In this document: positions 1 to 7,670 of the stretch, one piece after another
Numbering within the stretch: position 1 is the stretch's first letter
Layout: the number at the start of each line of letters is the position of its first letter
Origin: an uncultured Planctomycetota bacterium
Lineage (GTDB): Bacteria; Planctomycetota; Phycisphaerae; Sedimentisphaerales; UBA12454
NCBI GenBank assembly: GCA_903847315.1
Contig: CAINDG010000013.1
Span: 62,001 to 126,000, forward strand
DNA: 64,000 bases
Reading direction: 5' to 3'
The notes under the pieces: model-generated
Databases searched by the model: none
What the model was told of the DNA's origin: nothing
Seen by the model: only the letters and a program-made list of their open reading frames with translations
Position numbers and translations under genes: made by a program

Positions 1-843
1 TATTCAGAGCCGATGGTTGTCTGCCCTGATGGTATATTCAAGGGTAATGTTCGTGTGGATGTCCGTATAACCGGCGATTTATCCGAACGGATAGATAATT
101 TTATTGTAAAAACGGTTCGTCCATCGGCTGAAATCAATCCGCATGGGGCTTTATTTGTTCCGCTGCGGTTGGCGACCGGCAGATTGAAAACCATTATGGA
201 TTGTTATCCCCAGGCGGATTTGAATATGGAAATAACCGTGTACATGGACCCGCAGGTCGGCTCTGATGGACAGATTCGGAATTTTTATGGGATGAAACCT
301 GCGAAGACGATTCTGAAACGGCGCAAACTTGAACTGAATACTGACTATTTGCAGCAGAGGTTTGATATATTAAAGAAAGGCCAGCAGGGCCAGAAAATAA
401 AATCGGCTCAGCTTTTCGCCGGGCTTCTTGCCGAACAGCAGAACCTGTCCGGGAAAAAACCGAAATACAAACTTGTATATGTCGAGCCGGAATTGCTCAG
501 TTCGGCTCTTGCCGTGTGTATGACGGGAGATGACTGGATTTTGAAAGTGCAGACTATGGCGGCGATGCAGAAATTCAAACTCGATTACAGACTTACCGAA
601 TCCGTGTCGGCACAATTAGATAATCGCTACTGGCCTGTCAGACTTATGGCTATGTTTATTCTTGCTGAAAATCAGCGGCAGGATTTTCTGCCTGTCTTGA
701 AATGGATGGCGGAGAAAGACGGCAGTTCTGCCGTAAAAGATATGGCTGCGGCATTATCAGCGGGTATAATGGGTATTCCTGATAAAGTTACGGATGTGAA
801 TGTACCGGCAACTTCCCCGGAAAAACCGGCAGAAAAGAAATAA
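1..843 (+). CDS. 3' end of a repeat-containing protein of unknown function (5' partial)
   Basis: The frame is open from the first base of the window, so the gene begins upstream and only its last ~280 codons are seen. The visible part starts inside a beta-rich region (KGNVRVDVRITGDL). The C-terminal ~120 residues look helical and HEAT-like (repeated A-V-x-M / W-P-V-R-L-M-A-M patterns) and end in a charged Pro/Lys tail. I do not recognise the family. No signal peptide can be judged because the N-terminus is missing. The downstream gene is a ferredoxin 230 bp away behind its own likely promoter, so the two are probably separate units. Confidence 0.6.
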   Translation, partial: YSEPMVVCPDGIFKGNVRVDVRITGDLSERIDNFIVKTVRPSAEINPHGALFVPLRLATGRLKTIMDCYPQADLNMEITVYMDPQVGSDGQIRNFYGMKPAKTILKRRKLELNTDYLQQRFDILKKGQQGQKIKSAQLFAGLLAEQQNLSGKKPKYKLVYVEPELLSSALAVCMTGDDWILKVQTMAAMQKFKLDYRLTESVSAQLDNRYWPVRLMAMFILAENQRQDFLPVLKWMAEKDGSSAVKDMAAALSAGIMGIPDKVTDVNVPATSPEKPAEKK

Positions 844-980
844 TTTTTCGCGAATAAATAGCGATTATTTCTGTCCGGTATTTGCCTTTCTGCGGATTTT
901 CGTTTTTAAACCCTCTATTGCACTGGAGTTACAAGCTCTTGTTTTTTATTTTTTTGCCTGTTATTTTAGGGAAAATTTTG

Positions 981-1009
981 TTGTCAAATGGGCATTACTT
1001 TTGTACGAT
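981..1009 (+). promoter_or_regulatory. Candidate sigma70-type promoter of the ferredoxin gene
   Basis: TTGTCA (981-986) and TACGAT (1004-1009) are separated by 17 bp and lie 64 bp before the ferredoxin ATG. Seen by eye only; the -10 box is weak. Confidence 0.35.
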
Positions 1010-1072
1010 TCTCCGCCTCAAACTGGTTAAAATGTAAAGCTTTATGGTTGCAATATTTTTGAAAGGTTTTTT

Positions 1073-1246
1073 ATGCCGGCAAAAGTAAATGAAGAAAAAT
1101 GCACAGGCTGCGAAGCATGCGTAGATGCCTGCCCAGCTGAAGCGATAAAAATGGTCGAGGGCAAAGCAGTAGTTGACGCAGAAACTTGCGTAGACTGCGG
1201 TGTTTGTGTTGATGAGTGTCCTGTCGAAGCGATAGAGATGGCATAA
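1073..1246 (+). CDS. Small 2[4Fe-4S] ferredoxin
   Basis: This 57-residue protein carries two complete 4Fe-4S motifs: CTGCEACVDACP near residues 10-21 and CVDCGVCVDECP near residues 39-50. Each motif is CxxCxxCxxxCP, and the two halves are internally similar, as in clostridial-type bacterial ferredoxins. It should be a soluble low-potential electron carrier for redox enzymes encoded elsewhere; no partner gene is adjacent. Start ATG 1073 follows the SD-like GAAAGG about 7 nt upstream. The size and spacing match the small bacterial ferredoxin family (about 55-60 residues). tRNA-Glu follows 53 bp downstream. Confidence 0.93.
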   Translation: MPAKVNEEKCTGCEACVDACPAEAIKMVEGKAVVDAETCVDCGVCVDECPVEAIEMA

Positions 1247-1299
1247 TTGTTTTTTCGCAGGCGCAGAAAAAAATTAAGAAAGGAAACAATTTGATATTT

Positions 1300-1374
1300 G
1301 GCCCCATCGTCTAGGCCGGTCTAGGACACCGGGTTTTCAACCCGGCGACAGGGGTTCAAATCCCCTTGGGGCTA
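1300..1374 (+). tRNA. tRNA-Glu (anticodon TTC)
   Basis: A full cloverleaf can be drawn. The acceptor is GGCCCCA/TGGGGCT with discriminator A at 1374. The D-arm region contains GTCTAGG. The anticodon stem is CCGGG/CCCGG with loop TTTTCAA, giving anticodon TTC. The T-arm is AGGGG-TTCAAAT-CCCCT. CCA is not encoded. The body closely resembles bacterial tRNA-Glu. No repeated copy of its 3' end was noticed nearby, so it is not an obvious integration site here. Confidence 0.95.
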
Positions 1375-1444
1375 TTTTATTTTTGACATTGAAATATGTC
1401 ACTTGTGGGTACAATTGAAAAACGACAGGTAAAGGGTTGATACC

Positions 1445-1894
1445 ATGCCAAATGAGTTTTCTGACAAGCCATCGCAGCAATCACGGGAAGATAACGCCGA
1501 AACCGAATACAAGTACCTTATGCATTATGAAATAGAACTGTTCAAAAGCCGGTGGATAGTATTTACAACGCTGTTATCTGTCAGTTTCGTTATTACCGGC
1601 ATAGGATTGCAGCAGATAGGAGCCAAAGGGCCTGCTCTTCCGTTCAGACTTATTTGTGTGCTGGGAACGGCAGTTTACTTTGTGGGGCTTTTTCATTACT
1701 GGTGGTTTCATAATAAAACCTGCGCCCTGCGCACAAGACTAATAGAGCTGGAAAAGAAATTAGGGTTCCAGATACATCGGTTATTCCAGGAGTCCAAGCC
1801 GAAATTTTTCGGACTTAAACCAAAATTTTATTGGCTTACCTACTCGTTAACAATACTGTATGTGATATTGCTGATTTATATATTGGCGATGTGA
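1445..1894 (+). CDS. Small membrane protein, three predicted spans, unknown function
   Basis: A 149-residue protein with a polar, acidic N-terminus (about 35 residues). Two hydrophobic spans follow (about 36-57 and 66-85). A basic cytoplasmic-looking stretch with aromatic motifs comes next (HYWWFHNKTCALRTRLIELEKK, in two parts), and a last span sits at the C-terminus (about 130-148). The architecture resembles small bacterial RipA-like membrane proteins, but I would not assign a function. A hairpin terminator follows 35 bp after the stop, so it is probably monocistronic. Confidence 0.6.
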   Translation: MPNEFSDKPSQQSREDNAETEYKYLMHYEIELFKSRWIVFTTLLSVSFVITGIGLQQIGAKGPALPFRLICVLGTAVYFVGLFHYWWFHNKTCALRTRLIELEKKLGFQIHRLFQESKPKFFGLKPKFYWLTYSLTILYVILLIYILAM

Positions 1895-1928
1895 TATGAA
1901 GATAGCAAATAAGACCGCAAAAATAAAA

Positions 1929-1959
1929 CAGGCACCTTTTACGGCGCCTGTTTTTTTAT
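1929..1959 (+). terminator. Rho-independent terminator after the small membrane protein
   Basis: Stem ACAGGCACC (1929-1937) pairs with GGCGCCTGT (1944-1952) with one mismatch, followed by a run of seven T. It lies between convergent genes and may also help stop transcripts from the HD-GYP gene arriving on the other strand. Confidence 0.8.
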
Positions 1960-1992
1960 GTCTTTGTGTTTAGGGGGAATTATTTGCTTGTT

Positions 1993-3207
1993 TTACGATA
2001 CAAGTGAACCAGCGGTTTTTTCGGCTTCTATGAGATAGTATATCTGCAGGAAGTCATTGTATCTGGTGTTGAACGCGTCAACGATTACCGGGTCGAAATG
2101 CTTGCCTTTTTCTTCCTTAATCATTTTGTAAGCGATTTCCTGACGAAACGCTGGTTTGTAAACTCTCGAACTTGTCAAGGCGTCATAGACGTCGGCAAGC
2201 GCGACAATGCGTGCGGCAAGCGGAATTTCCTGACCTTTTAAGCCGTCAGGATAACCTGTGCCGTCGAATTTTTCGTGATGATAACGGGCGATGTCGGCGG
2301 CCATTTGCAGAAAACTTGTGCCGGTGGCATTTTTTGTGGTTTTGCCGAGAGCTTCGGCGCCGATGATGGAATGCTGTTTCATTATTTCAAATTCCTCATC
2401 TGTCAGGGTGCCGGGCTTGAGCAGAATACTGTCGGGAATTCCGATTTTTCCGATATCGTGCAGCGGACTTGAACGATAGAGATTTTCAATAAACGCATTA
2501 TCAATCCATTCCGCATACGGACTGTTTTTTCTCAGCTCTTCAGCAAGAATATGACAATAACTGCGAATTCTTTCAAGGTGTTCGCCGGTTTCCGGGTCTC
2601 TGGATTCCGCCAGCGAGGCAAGTACGAAAACGGCGGTGTCGCGAGTCTCGGCGATTTGGGCGGTTCTTTCCTGCACAACCCTGTCGAACTGATTCAAAAG
2701 CTCCCACTTCTCCGTCAGAGAACAAGCCATCTGGCGGACTTCGATATTGTCAAAAGGCTTTTTGAGGATTAAAAGTTTTTCGGTTTGGCCAAGTCTGTCG
2801 ATAATTTCCGGCCAGGAGTAATCCGAATACGCGGTACAGATAACAACCTGCAATTGCGGCTGAACCTTCCAGAGCTTCTGGATTGTTTCAATGCCGTCCT
2901 CATTGGTGTTGATTCTCATATCGACAAAAGCCATAGCGTAAGGTTTTCCCTGCCGGTTGGCTTCGACGATTTTTTCAAGGGCTTCGTGGCCGTTGAACAC
3001 ACAATCGACATCGAATGCGATGGAATAATTTTTTGGATTCTGACCGAAAACAGCGGCCCTGGCCTGGTCGAGTGAAACGTTTTGTGTGACGTCCGCGAGT
3101 ATCTGCCTGAAGTCATTGTGTATCGATTCCTTGTCGTCGATGACGAGGATTCTTCGATTTTTAATTTCAACCCTGTTGAATTCGCCGGCGTTAGTTACGC
3201 TTTCCAT
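1993..3207 (-). CDS. Response regulator with HD-GYP domain (c-di-GMP phosphodiesterase)
   Basis: A 404-residue, two-domain protein. Residues ~18-165 form a receiver domain with acidic pocket IDD (23-25), likely phospho-acceptor Asp96 (FVDMRI) and Lys150 (LKKPF). The receiver carries a ~35-residue insertion after helix 1. Residues ~190-375 are an HD-GYP domain with the HD pair at 250-251 (HDIGKIG), HHEKFDGTGYP at 310-320 and the ADVYDAL motif. HD-GYP enzymes hydrolyse c-di-GMP, and phosphorylation of the receiver would control this. The gene starts inside the 3' end of the sensor kinase gene (17-bp overlap), so the two are translated together and probably form one signalling unit. Confidence 0.92.
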   Translation of the reverse strand: MESVTNAGEFNRVEIKNRRILVIDDKESIHNDFRQILADVTQNVSLDQARAAVFGQNPKNYSIAFDVDCVFNGHEALEKIVEANRQGKPYAMAFVDMRINTNEDGIETIQKLWKVQPQLQVVICTAYSDYSWPEIIDRLGQTEKLLILKKPFDNIEVRQMACSLTEKWELLNQFDRVVQERTAQIAETRDTAVFVLASLAESRDPETGEHLERIRSYCHILAEELRKNSPYAEWIDNAFIENLYRSSPLHDIGKIGIPDSILLKPGTLTDEEFEIMKQHSIIGAEALGKTTKNATGTSFLQMAADIARYHHEKFDGTGYPDGLKGQEIPLAARIVALADVYDALTSSRVYKPAFRQEIAYKMIKEEKGKHFDPVIVDAFNTRYNDFLQIYYLIEAEKTAGSLVS

Positions 3208-4897
3208 TTTTCACCTCTGATTTTTTTAAGGGAAGTTCAAGAATAAATGTAGTACCCTGATTTCGTCCCGGACTTTTTACGGTTAAGGTTCCCTGCATAT
3301 CCCTTGCGGCGGTCAGGCAGCTGTACAGTCCCATACCGTGCCCAACTGGTTTTGTGGTATAGCCTTGCTCGAATATCCTGTCTATCTCAGCTGGTTCCAT
3401 GCCGATGCCGTTGTCCGTGACTTCGATTCTTATTTTTGTACCGCCGTTTCCAGCGGTTCTTATTTTCAGCAGTTTCGGTTCTATGTCGCTTTTTGACAGT
3501 GCATATTCAGCGTTGTCTATCAGATTTACGAAAATTTGCAGGGCTCTTTGCTTGTCGATGAGAATATTTCCTATGTCGCAGTATTCGCGTACGACTTCGA
3601 TATTATGCCTTTCAAGCCCGGCGCTATTGACTTCAATTGCATTTTCTATGAGTTCCGGCAGAGACACGCAGTCCTGCTGTTGTTCGATGCCGGTATAAAG
3701 CTGCTGCATTTGAACGATGTCCTTGATATGCTCGACGTTTTTCATAACGGTCTGGAGTTTTTCAATAGTTTCAGCCTGCTGCTGCGTCAAATGTCTGCTG
3801 ACTTCGGAAAGATAAGTCAGAATGTGTTTTCCCTGCGGGTCGTTTTTGAGAAACTGGTCAATGTCGGTATTGTGTTTACTGAGCAGTTCAGCCAGTTTTG
3901 CGAGATTGCCAATTTCGGAATTTGTTATTTTTTCGGTAACAATCGCAGCGGAAACATTTATGCTGTTAAGTGCGTTTTCGACATTATGCAGGATATTAGC
4001 CGCGACTTCAGCCATACCGGCGCTGTGCGCGGTCTCCATAAGTTTTTTATAAGTAACCTCAAGCTGAAGATTAAGCTTTTCGAGCTTAGCTTGCGATTCC
4101 TCGGCCTTTTCCTTTGCGGCCTTCATATTCTCTTCGGCAGTTTTTCTTTCGGTTATATCCTGCAGCAGACAATCGCACCAGGCAACCTGACCGTCGCTAT
4201 CGAGATGCTGCACAAGCGTGCTTTTTACCCAGCGGAGATTGCCGTCTTTTCGGATGATTCGATATTCGAGCGGCTCGGTTTTGCCGGCATTAATGCATTT
4301 TTGGATTTGTTCAAAGACAATCTGATAATCGTCTTTGTGAACCATTTCAAACCAGAGCGAATTTTTCGCGTTGAGTTCCTCTGCGCTGTAGCCTGTGACG
4401 GCAATAGCGGCGTCGCTGTGTACGATTTTGGATATTCTGTTCTGGGAGAATTGAATCGTGAAGATGTAATCGGTAATGCTCTCTGTGATTCGCTGGTATC
4501 TTTCTTCGCCCTGGCAAAGTTTGTCTTCGTAATTTATGATTCTGGTGCCTGCGGCCATTCTGCTGCAAAGCACATTTTTATTGAAAGGTTTGCTCAGAAA
4601 ATCGTCCGCTCCCGTATCGAGGGCGGTCACGATGTCCTGGTCTTCGGTTTTGGATGTTAAAAAGATTATGTAAGTGTATTTTTTTCCCGGCAGGGAGCGG
4701 ATTTTTTTGCAGAGCTGGAGTCCATCCATACCGGGCATTACCCAGTCAATCAGGACAATTCTTGGCTGCCAGGATTGGATTGAGTCCCATGCCTTGTTGC
4801 CATCCTCTGCCGCAACAACCTCATACCCCCAATTTTGGAGGTGGTTTTGTAAGGCAATCCTTGTGGCGGCATCATCTTCTGCTATTAGTACTTTCAT
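3191..4897 (-). CDS. Receiver-PAS-histidine kinase protein
   Basis: A 568-residue soluble kinase with no membrane span. The order is an N-terminal receiver (residues 1-120; EDD at 7-9, Asp51, Lys103), then a PAS/PAC domain (about 130-255, ending DITERK). A coiled coil follows, then an H-box with likely His304 (ILHNVENALNS), and an HATPase domain (about 435-565) with N-box NLIDNAEYAL, G1 DNGIGM and G2 GHGMGL. The H-box HNVxNALNS belongs to the non-classical HisKA type common in planctomycetes and some gamma-proteobacteria. The N-terminal receiver suggests input from another kinase. Its likely partner is the overlapping HD-GYP response regulator, so the output should be lower c-di-GMP. Confidence 0.9.
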   Translation of the reverse strand: MKVLIAEDDAATRIALQNHLQNWGYEVVAAEDGNKAWDSIQSWQPRIVLIDWVMPGMDGLQLCKKIRSLPGKKYTYIIFLTSKTEDQDIVTALDTGADDFLSKPFNKNVLCSRMAAGTRIINYEDKLCQGEERYQRITESITDYIFTIQFSQNRISKIVHSDAAIAVTGYSAEELNAKNSLWFEMVHKDDYQIVFEQIQKCINAGKTEPLEYRIIRKDGNLRWVKSTLVQHLDSDGQVAWCDCLLQDITERKTAEENMKAAKEKAEESQAKLEKLNLQLEVTYKKLMETAHSAGMAEVAANILHNVENALNSINVSAAIVTEKITNSEIGNLAKLAELLSKHNTDIDQFLKNDPQGKHILTYLSEVSRHLTQQQAETIEKLQTVMKNVEHIKDIVQMQQLYTGIEQQQDCVSLPELIENAIEVNSAGLERHNIEVVREYCDIGNILIDKQRALQIFVNLIDNAEYALSKSDIEPKLLKIRTAGNGGTKIRIEVTDNGIGMEPAEIDRIFEQGYTTKPVGHGMGLYSCLTAARDMQGTLTVKSPGRNQGTTFILELPLKKSEVKNGKRN

Positions 4898-5207
4898 AGT
4901 AAAATAGGAAATATAAGTTTTTGCTCTATAAAGTCTTTTGTCATTTTATCGACACGATACGGCAGTGACTTATTCCCGATACCGTTTTTTAAAATTCTGG
5001 GGGCAAAACACAGTTTTTTTGTGCTATTAAGCGGTTTTATCGGAACAACAGGTCTGGTGTTTGTTTGATAATTTGTTTTGGGACTCGATATTGATAAAAA
5101 TAACTAAAATGGAAGAGCGGTGGCGTTTTTTAGTCTCTATAAATTCAAGAATTTACATAAAAAGTCCGAAAATATATGTAGTTTAGGACTTTTTGTGGAA
5201 AGAATCT
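4898..5207. other. Divergent intergenic region (310 bp)
   Basis: AT-rich spacer between the kinase gene (minus) and the coiled-coil membrane protein (plus). It must hold both promoters, but no -35/-10 pair stands out. I see no RNA gene, repeat or strong hairpin in it. Confidence 0.5.
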
Positions 5208-6056
5208 ATGTCTATGGGCAATGAAAAAAGTTCATCCAATACACCGATTTTCAGTAGAAAAAAATCGCTTTTGACGCTGCAGCAATACGCGACCAGTCAG
5301 GGCGTATCAACCGGAGTTGTACAGGAATGCGCCAAGCTGGGAGTGGTGCAGGTCAGAAAGCACAAAGACAGAACATTCATAGTTGATTTGCCGCTGGACG
5401 CCTACAATAGTATCCATCAAAAGGACGAGCAGAAACCCGAACAGGTAGATGTATCGGCTCAAGCCGAAAGAATTTCCGGATTGGTAAGCAAAATTTTTCA
5501 GCCTGAGCAGAATACCGCCGAGCGTCAGGCGAGCAATCGTTCTGAGAAGCCTGCCGCGATACCGAACTTGAATCTTTTTGCCGAGGAGGAAAAATATGCC
5601 GCCAGGGTCGATATGCCTGATCCTGACCTTAGCCAATTCAAGATACCGCGTACAGGTATATCCGTCTGGAAACTTGTGTCGGTGATTGTGACTGTCGCAT
5701 TAATTATAAGTATCGGGGCCTATTCATTGTTGGTGAGAATAGACAGAAACGCGCAGCAGCAGAAGCTTAAGATTGCGTATGCGAATATTCAAAAACTTTT
5801 GGGCGAATATGAAAACGCCCGCCAAAAGGCAAAGCTGTACGAGCTTAATATGGCCAGTTTGCAGTCTGAGTCGCAGCAGAATCAAAAGGCGCTGGCGGAT
5901 TCACAGACAGAGCTTGCGTATACAAGGGGAAAACTTTTAGAGGCCCAAAAAGACCTTTTGGCAACGCGACAGTCTAACGCAGAGACATTAAAACAGCTTA
6001 ACCAGCAGATAAACAATATCACTTCGCAGATTCGCACCAGCCCCGGCGGAAAATAA
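5208..6056 (+). CDS. Single-span membrane protein with HTH-like N-terminus and periplasmic coiled coil
   Basis: About 282 residues. The N-terminal ~65 residues read like a MerR/excisionase-type helix-turn-helix (LTLQQYATSQGVSTGVVQE then LGVVQVRKH). A polar, Gln/Glu-rich linker follows, then one membrane span (LVSVIVTVALIISIGAYSLL) and a ~100-residue Gln/Lys-rich coiled coil. Start ATG 5208 (or ATG 5214) is chosen over the in-frame TTG 5193 because GGAAAGA lies at 5197-5203. The layout resembles a cytoplasmic-sensor/periplasmic-rod protein, but no family is recognised. It sits alone between the c-di-GMP genes and the YhaM-like nuclease. Confidence 0.6.
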   Translation: MSMGNEKSSSNTPIFSRKKSLLTLQQYATSQGVSTGVVQECAKLGVVQVRKHKDRTFIVDLPLDAYNSIHQKDEQKPEQVDVSAQAERISGLVSKIFQPEQNTAERQASNRSEKPAAIPNLNLFAEEEKYAARVDMPDPDLSQFKIPRTGISVWKLVSVIVTVALIISIGAYSLLVRIDRNAQQQKLKIAYANIQKLLGEYENARQKAKLYELNMASLQSESQQNQKALADSQTELAYTRGKLLEAQKDLLATRQSNAETLKQLNQQINNITSQIRTSPGGK

Positions 6057-6137
6057 GCCGCAAGTCAGCTTCAAATCTTTTACTTGCCTTAAAGTGATGC
6101 TCCGGCTATAGTTATTCTGATTTTTTTGGAGCATTTT

Positions 6138-7103
6138 ATGGCGCATATTTTCATAAACGAGATTCAGCCCGGAGCGACAATCGACGGTATTTATATGATA
6201 AATCAGCCTGTCCTGCGAAGCACCACCCGCGGAGATTTGTATATCGCGATGTATGTGAGCGATAAGAGCGGCAGGGTAAACGGGCGAATCTGGCAGGCGA
6301 CGGAAGAACTTTATAATTCACTGCCGAAAGAGGGATTTGCGAATATAAAGGGCAGAAGCGAGGTTTTTCAGAACGCACTGCAAATTGTGGCCGACCATAT
6401 AACGACCGTACCTGCCGAGAAAGTTGACATTAACGATTATCTGCCGAGAACGGGGAAAGATGTTCGGCGGATGTTCGAAGAAACAACAAAGATTGTTTCT
6501 GAAATAAAAAATCCTTTTTTGAAAGCCCTTATAAAAGAGTTTCTTTCTGACAAGGAACTGATGAAGAATTTCTGCACCGCGCCGGGCGGGACGCAAAATC
6601 ATCACAGTTATATCGGCGGACTGCTCGAGCATACGCATAATATGCTGAACGTCGCAAAGGCGATGCTGCCGTTTTATCCGCAGCTTCAAAGCGACCTTGT
6701 ACTGGCGGGAATTTTTCTGCACGATATGGGCAAGACCGAAGAGCTATCCTATCAAATGGCGTTTAGTTATACCGATTCGGGACAGTTAATCGGCCATATA
6801 GTTCAGACGGTTATAATGGTTATCAAAAAGACAGAATCGCTCGAAAAGGCAGGCGTGGCGGTTGACAAGCAGATACTCGACAGTCTTCAGCATATAATTC
6901 TTTCCCATCACGGCCAATATGAATTCGGTTCGCCGAAACTGCCGATGACAGCGGAGGCGTTTTTGATAAGTTATCTGGATAATATCGACGCAAAAATCAA
7001 CCAGGTAACGGCAAAGATAGAAAGTGAGCCGGGCGAGTCCAACTGGACGGGTTTTATAAAGTCTCTTGAATCGAAACTTTACAGGAAGAAACTTGTTGAT
7101 TAG
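6138..7103 (+). CDS. YhaM-type 3'-5' exoribonuclease (OB-fold plus HD domain)
   Basis: About 321 residues. An N-terminal OB-fold (residues ~1-95) carries the typical start (I-x-E-I-x-P-G) and RGDLYIAMYVSDKSG. An HD domain lies at ~150-290 with H-T-H-N, GIFLHDMGK (metal-binding HD) and a late HHGQYEFGSP. This order and length match YhaM, a 3'-5' exonuclease of Firmicutes acting on short RNA and DNA. ATG 6138 is preferred over TTG 6126 because GGAG (6128-6131) is correctly spaced from it. The next gene follows after 39 bp and may be co-transcribed. Confidence 0.88.
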   Translation: MAHIFINEIQPGATIDGIYMINQPVLRSTTRGDLYIAMYVSDKSGRVNGRIWQATEELYNSLPKEGFANIKGRSEVFQNALQIVADHITTVPAEKVDINDYLPRTGKDVRRMFEETTKIVSEIKNPFLKALIKEFLSDKELMKNFCTAPGGTQNHHSYIGGLLEHTHNMLNVAKAMLPFYPQLQSDLVLAGIFLHDMGKTEELSYQMAFSYTDSGQLIGHIVQTVIMVIKKTESLEKAGVAVDKQILDSLQHIILSHHGQYEFGSPKLPMTAEAFLISYLDNIDAKINQVTAKIESEPGESNWTGFIKSLESKLYRKKLVD

Positions 7104-7142
7104 TGTGCAATAAAAATCCATACTTAATCCTGGAGAGCGATT

Positions 7143-7670
7143 ATGGGTAATGTACTGAAACAACAGCCTGATTACGTAATTTCGCAGAGCAAATGGGGCG
7201 TAACGCGCAAATATCTCTACGAAAGTGGGATGCTTTTTAGGGAGTTCAAAAGCCACTGGAAAATGGGCGTTCTTCCTTTGGTTCATATAACAATCGGGAT
7301 AAATCCGGAAACAGGCAAAAGACTCTGGGCAAAGGGTGTTATCGCTATCGGCAGAAAATCGCTGGGAGTAATAGCCATCGGTCAGGTTTCGGCGGGAATT
7401 ATCGCTATTAGCCATCTTTCCATAGGAGTCATTTCGATAGGTCAACTGGCAATAGGATTAGTTCTGGCTATGGGACAGGTTAGTGTAGCCGGATTGTTTT
7501 CAGCAGGACAGGTAGCGGTAGGGGCGATCGCGATAGGACAGATAACGGCAGGTTATTATGCGCTCGGCCAGTTCGCGGTGGGCAAATTTATTTTAAGCGT
7601 TTCGACTCAGGACTATGAAGCTGTAAGTTTTTTCAAGTCGCTGTGGCACTGGTGTACGGGGCTGTTTTAA
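7143..7670 (+). CDS. GxIAIGQ decapeptide-repeat protein, unknown function
   Basis: A 175-residue protein. A polar N-terminus (about 60 residues, ending PLVHITIGINPETGKRLWAKG) leads into about nine tandem ten-residue repeats of the type G-[VIA]-I-[AS]-[IL]-G-[QHR]-x-[SAT]-[hydrophobic], roughly residues 64-150. It ends with an aromatic tail (SLWHWCTGLF). The strict 5/10 periodicity, with small residues and Gly, suggests a pentapeptide-like solenoid or membrane-embedded Gly-zipper sheet. Proteins with the same N-terminal PLVHI...GxNPxTGKR plus IAIGx repeats are widespread, but their role is unknown to me. Start ATG 7143 follows GGAGAG. The stop overlaps the 3' end of murA (convergent) by 4 bp. 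Confidence 0.75.
   Translation: MGNVLKQQPDYVISQSKWGVTRKYLYESGMLFREFKSHWKMGVLPLVHITIGINPETGKRLWAKGVIAIGRKSLGVIAIGQVSAGIIAISHLSIGVISIGQLAIGLVLAMGQVSVAGLFSAGQVAVGAIAIGQITAGYYALGQFAVGKFILSVSTQDYEAVSFFKSLWHWCTGLF

Noticed and set aside
3536..4660. 374-codon plus-strand open frame opposite the sensor kinase
   Set aside because: It is a shadow of the REC-PAS-kinase gene, whose motifs are complete on the minus strand; the frame has no SD and no family motifs.
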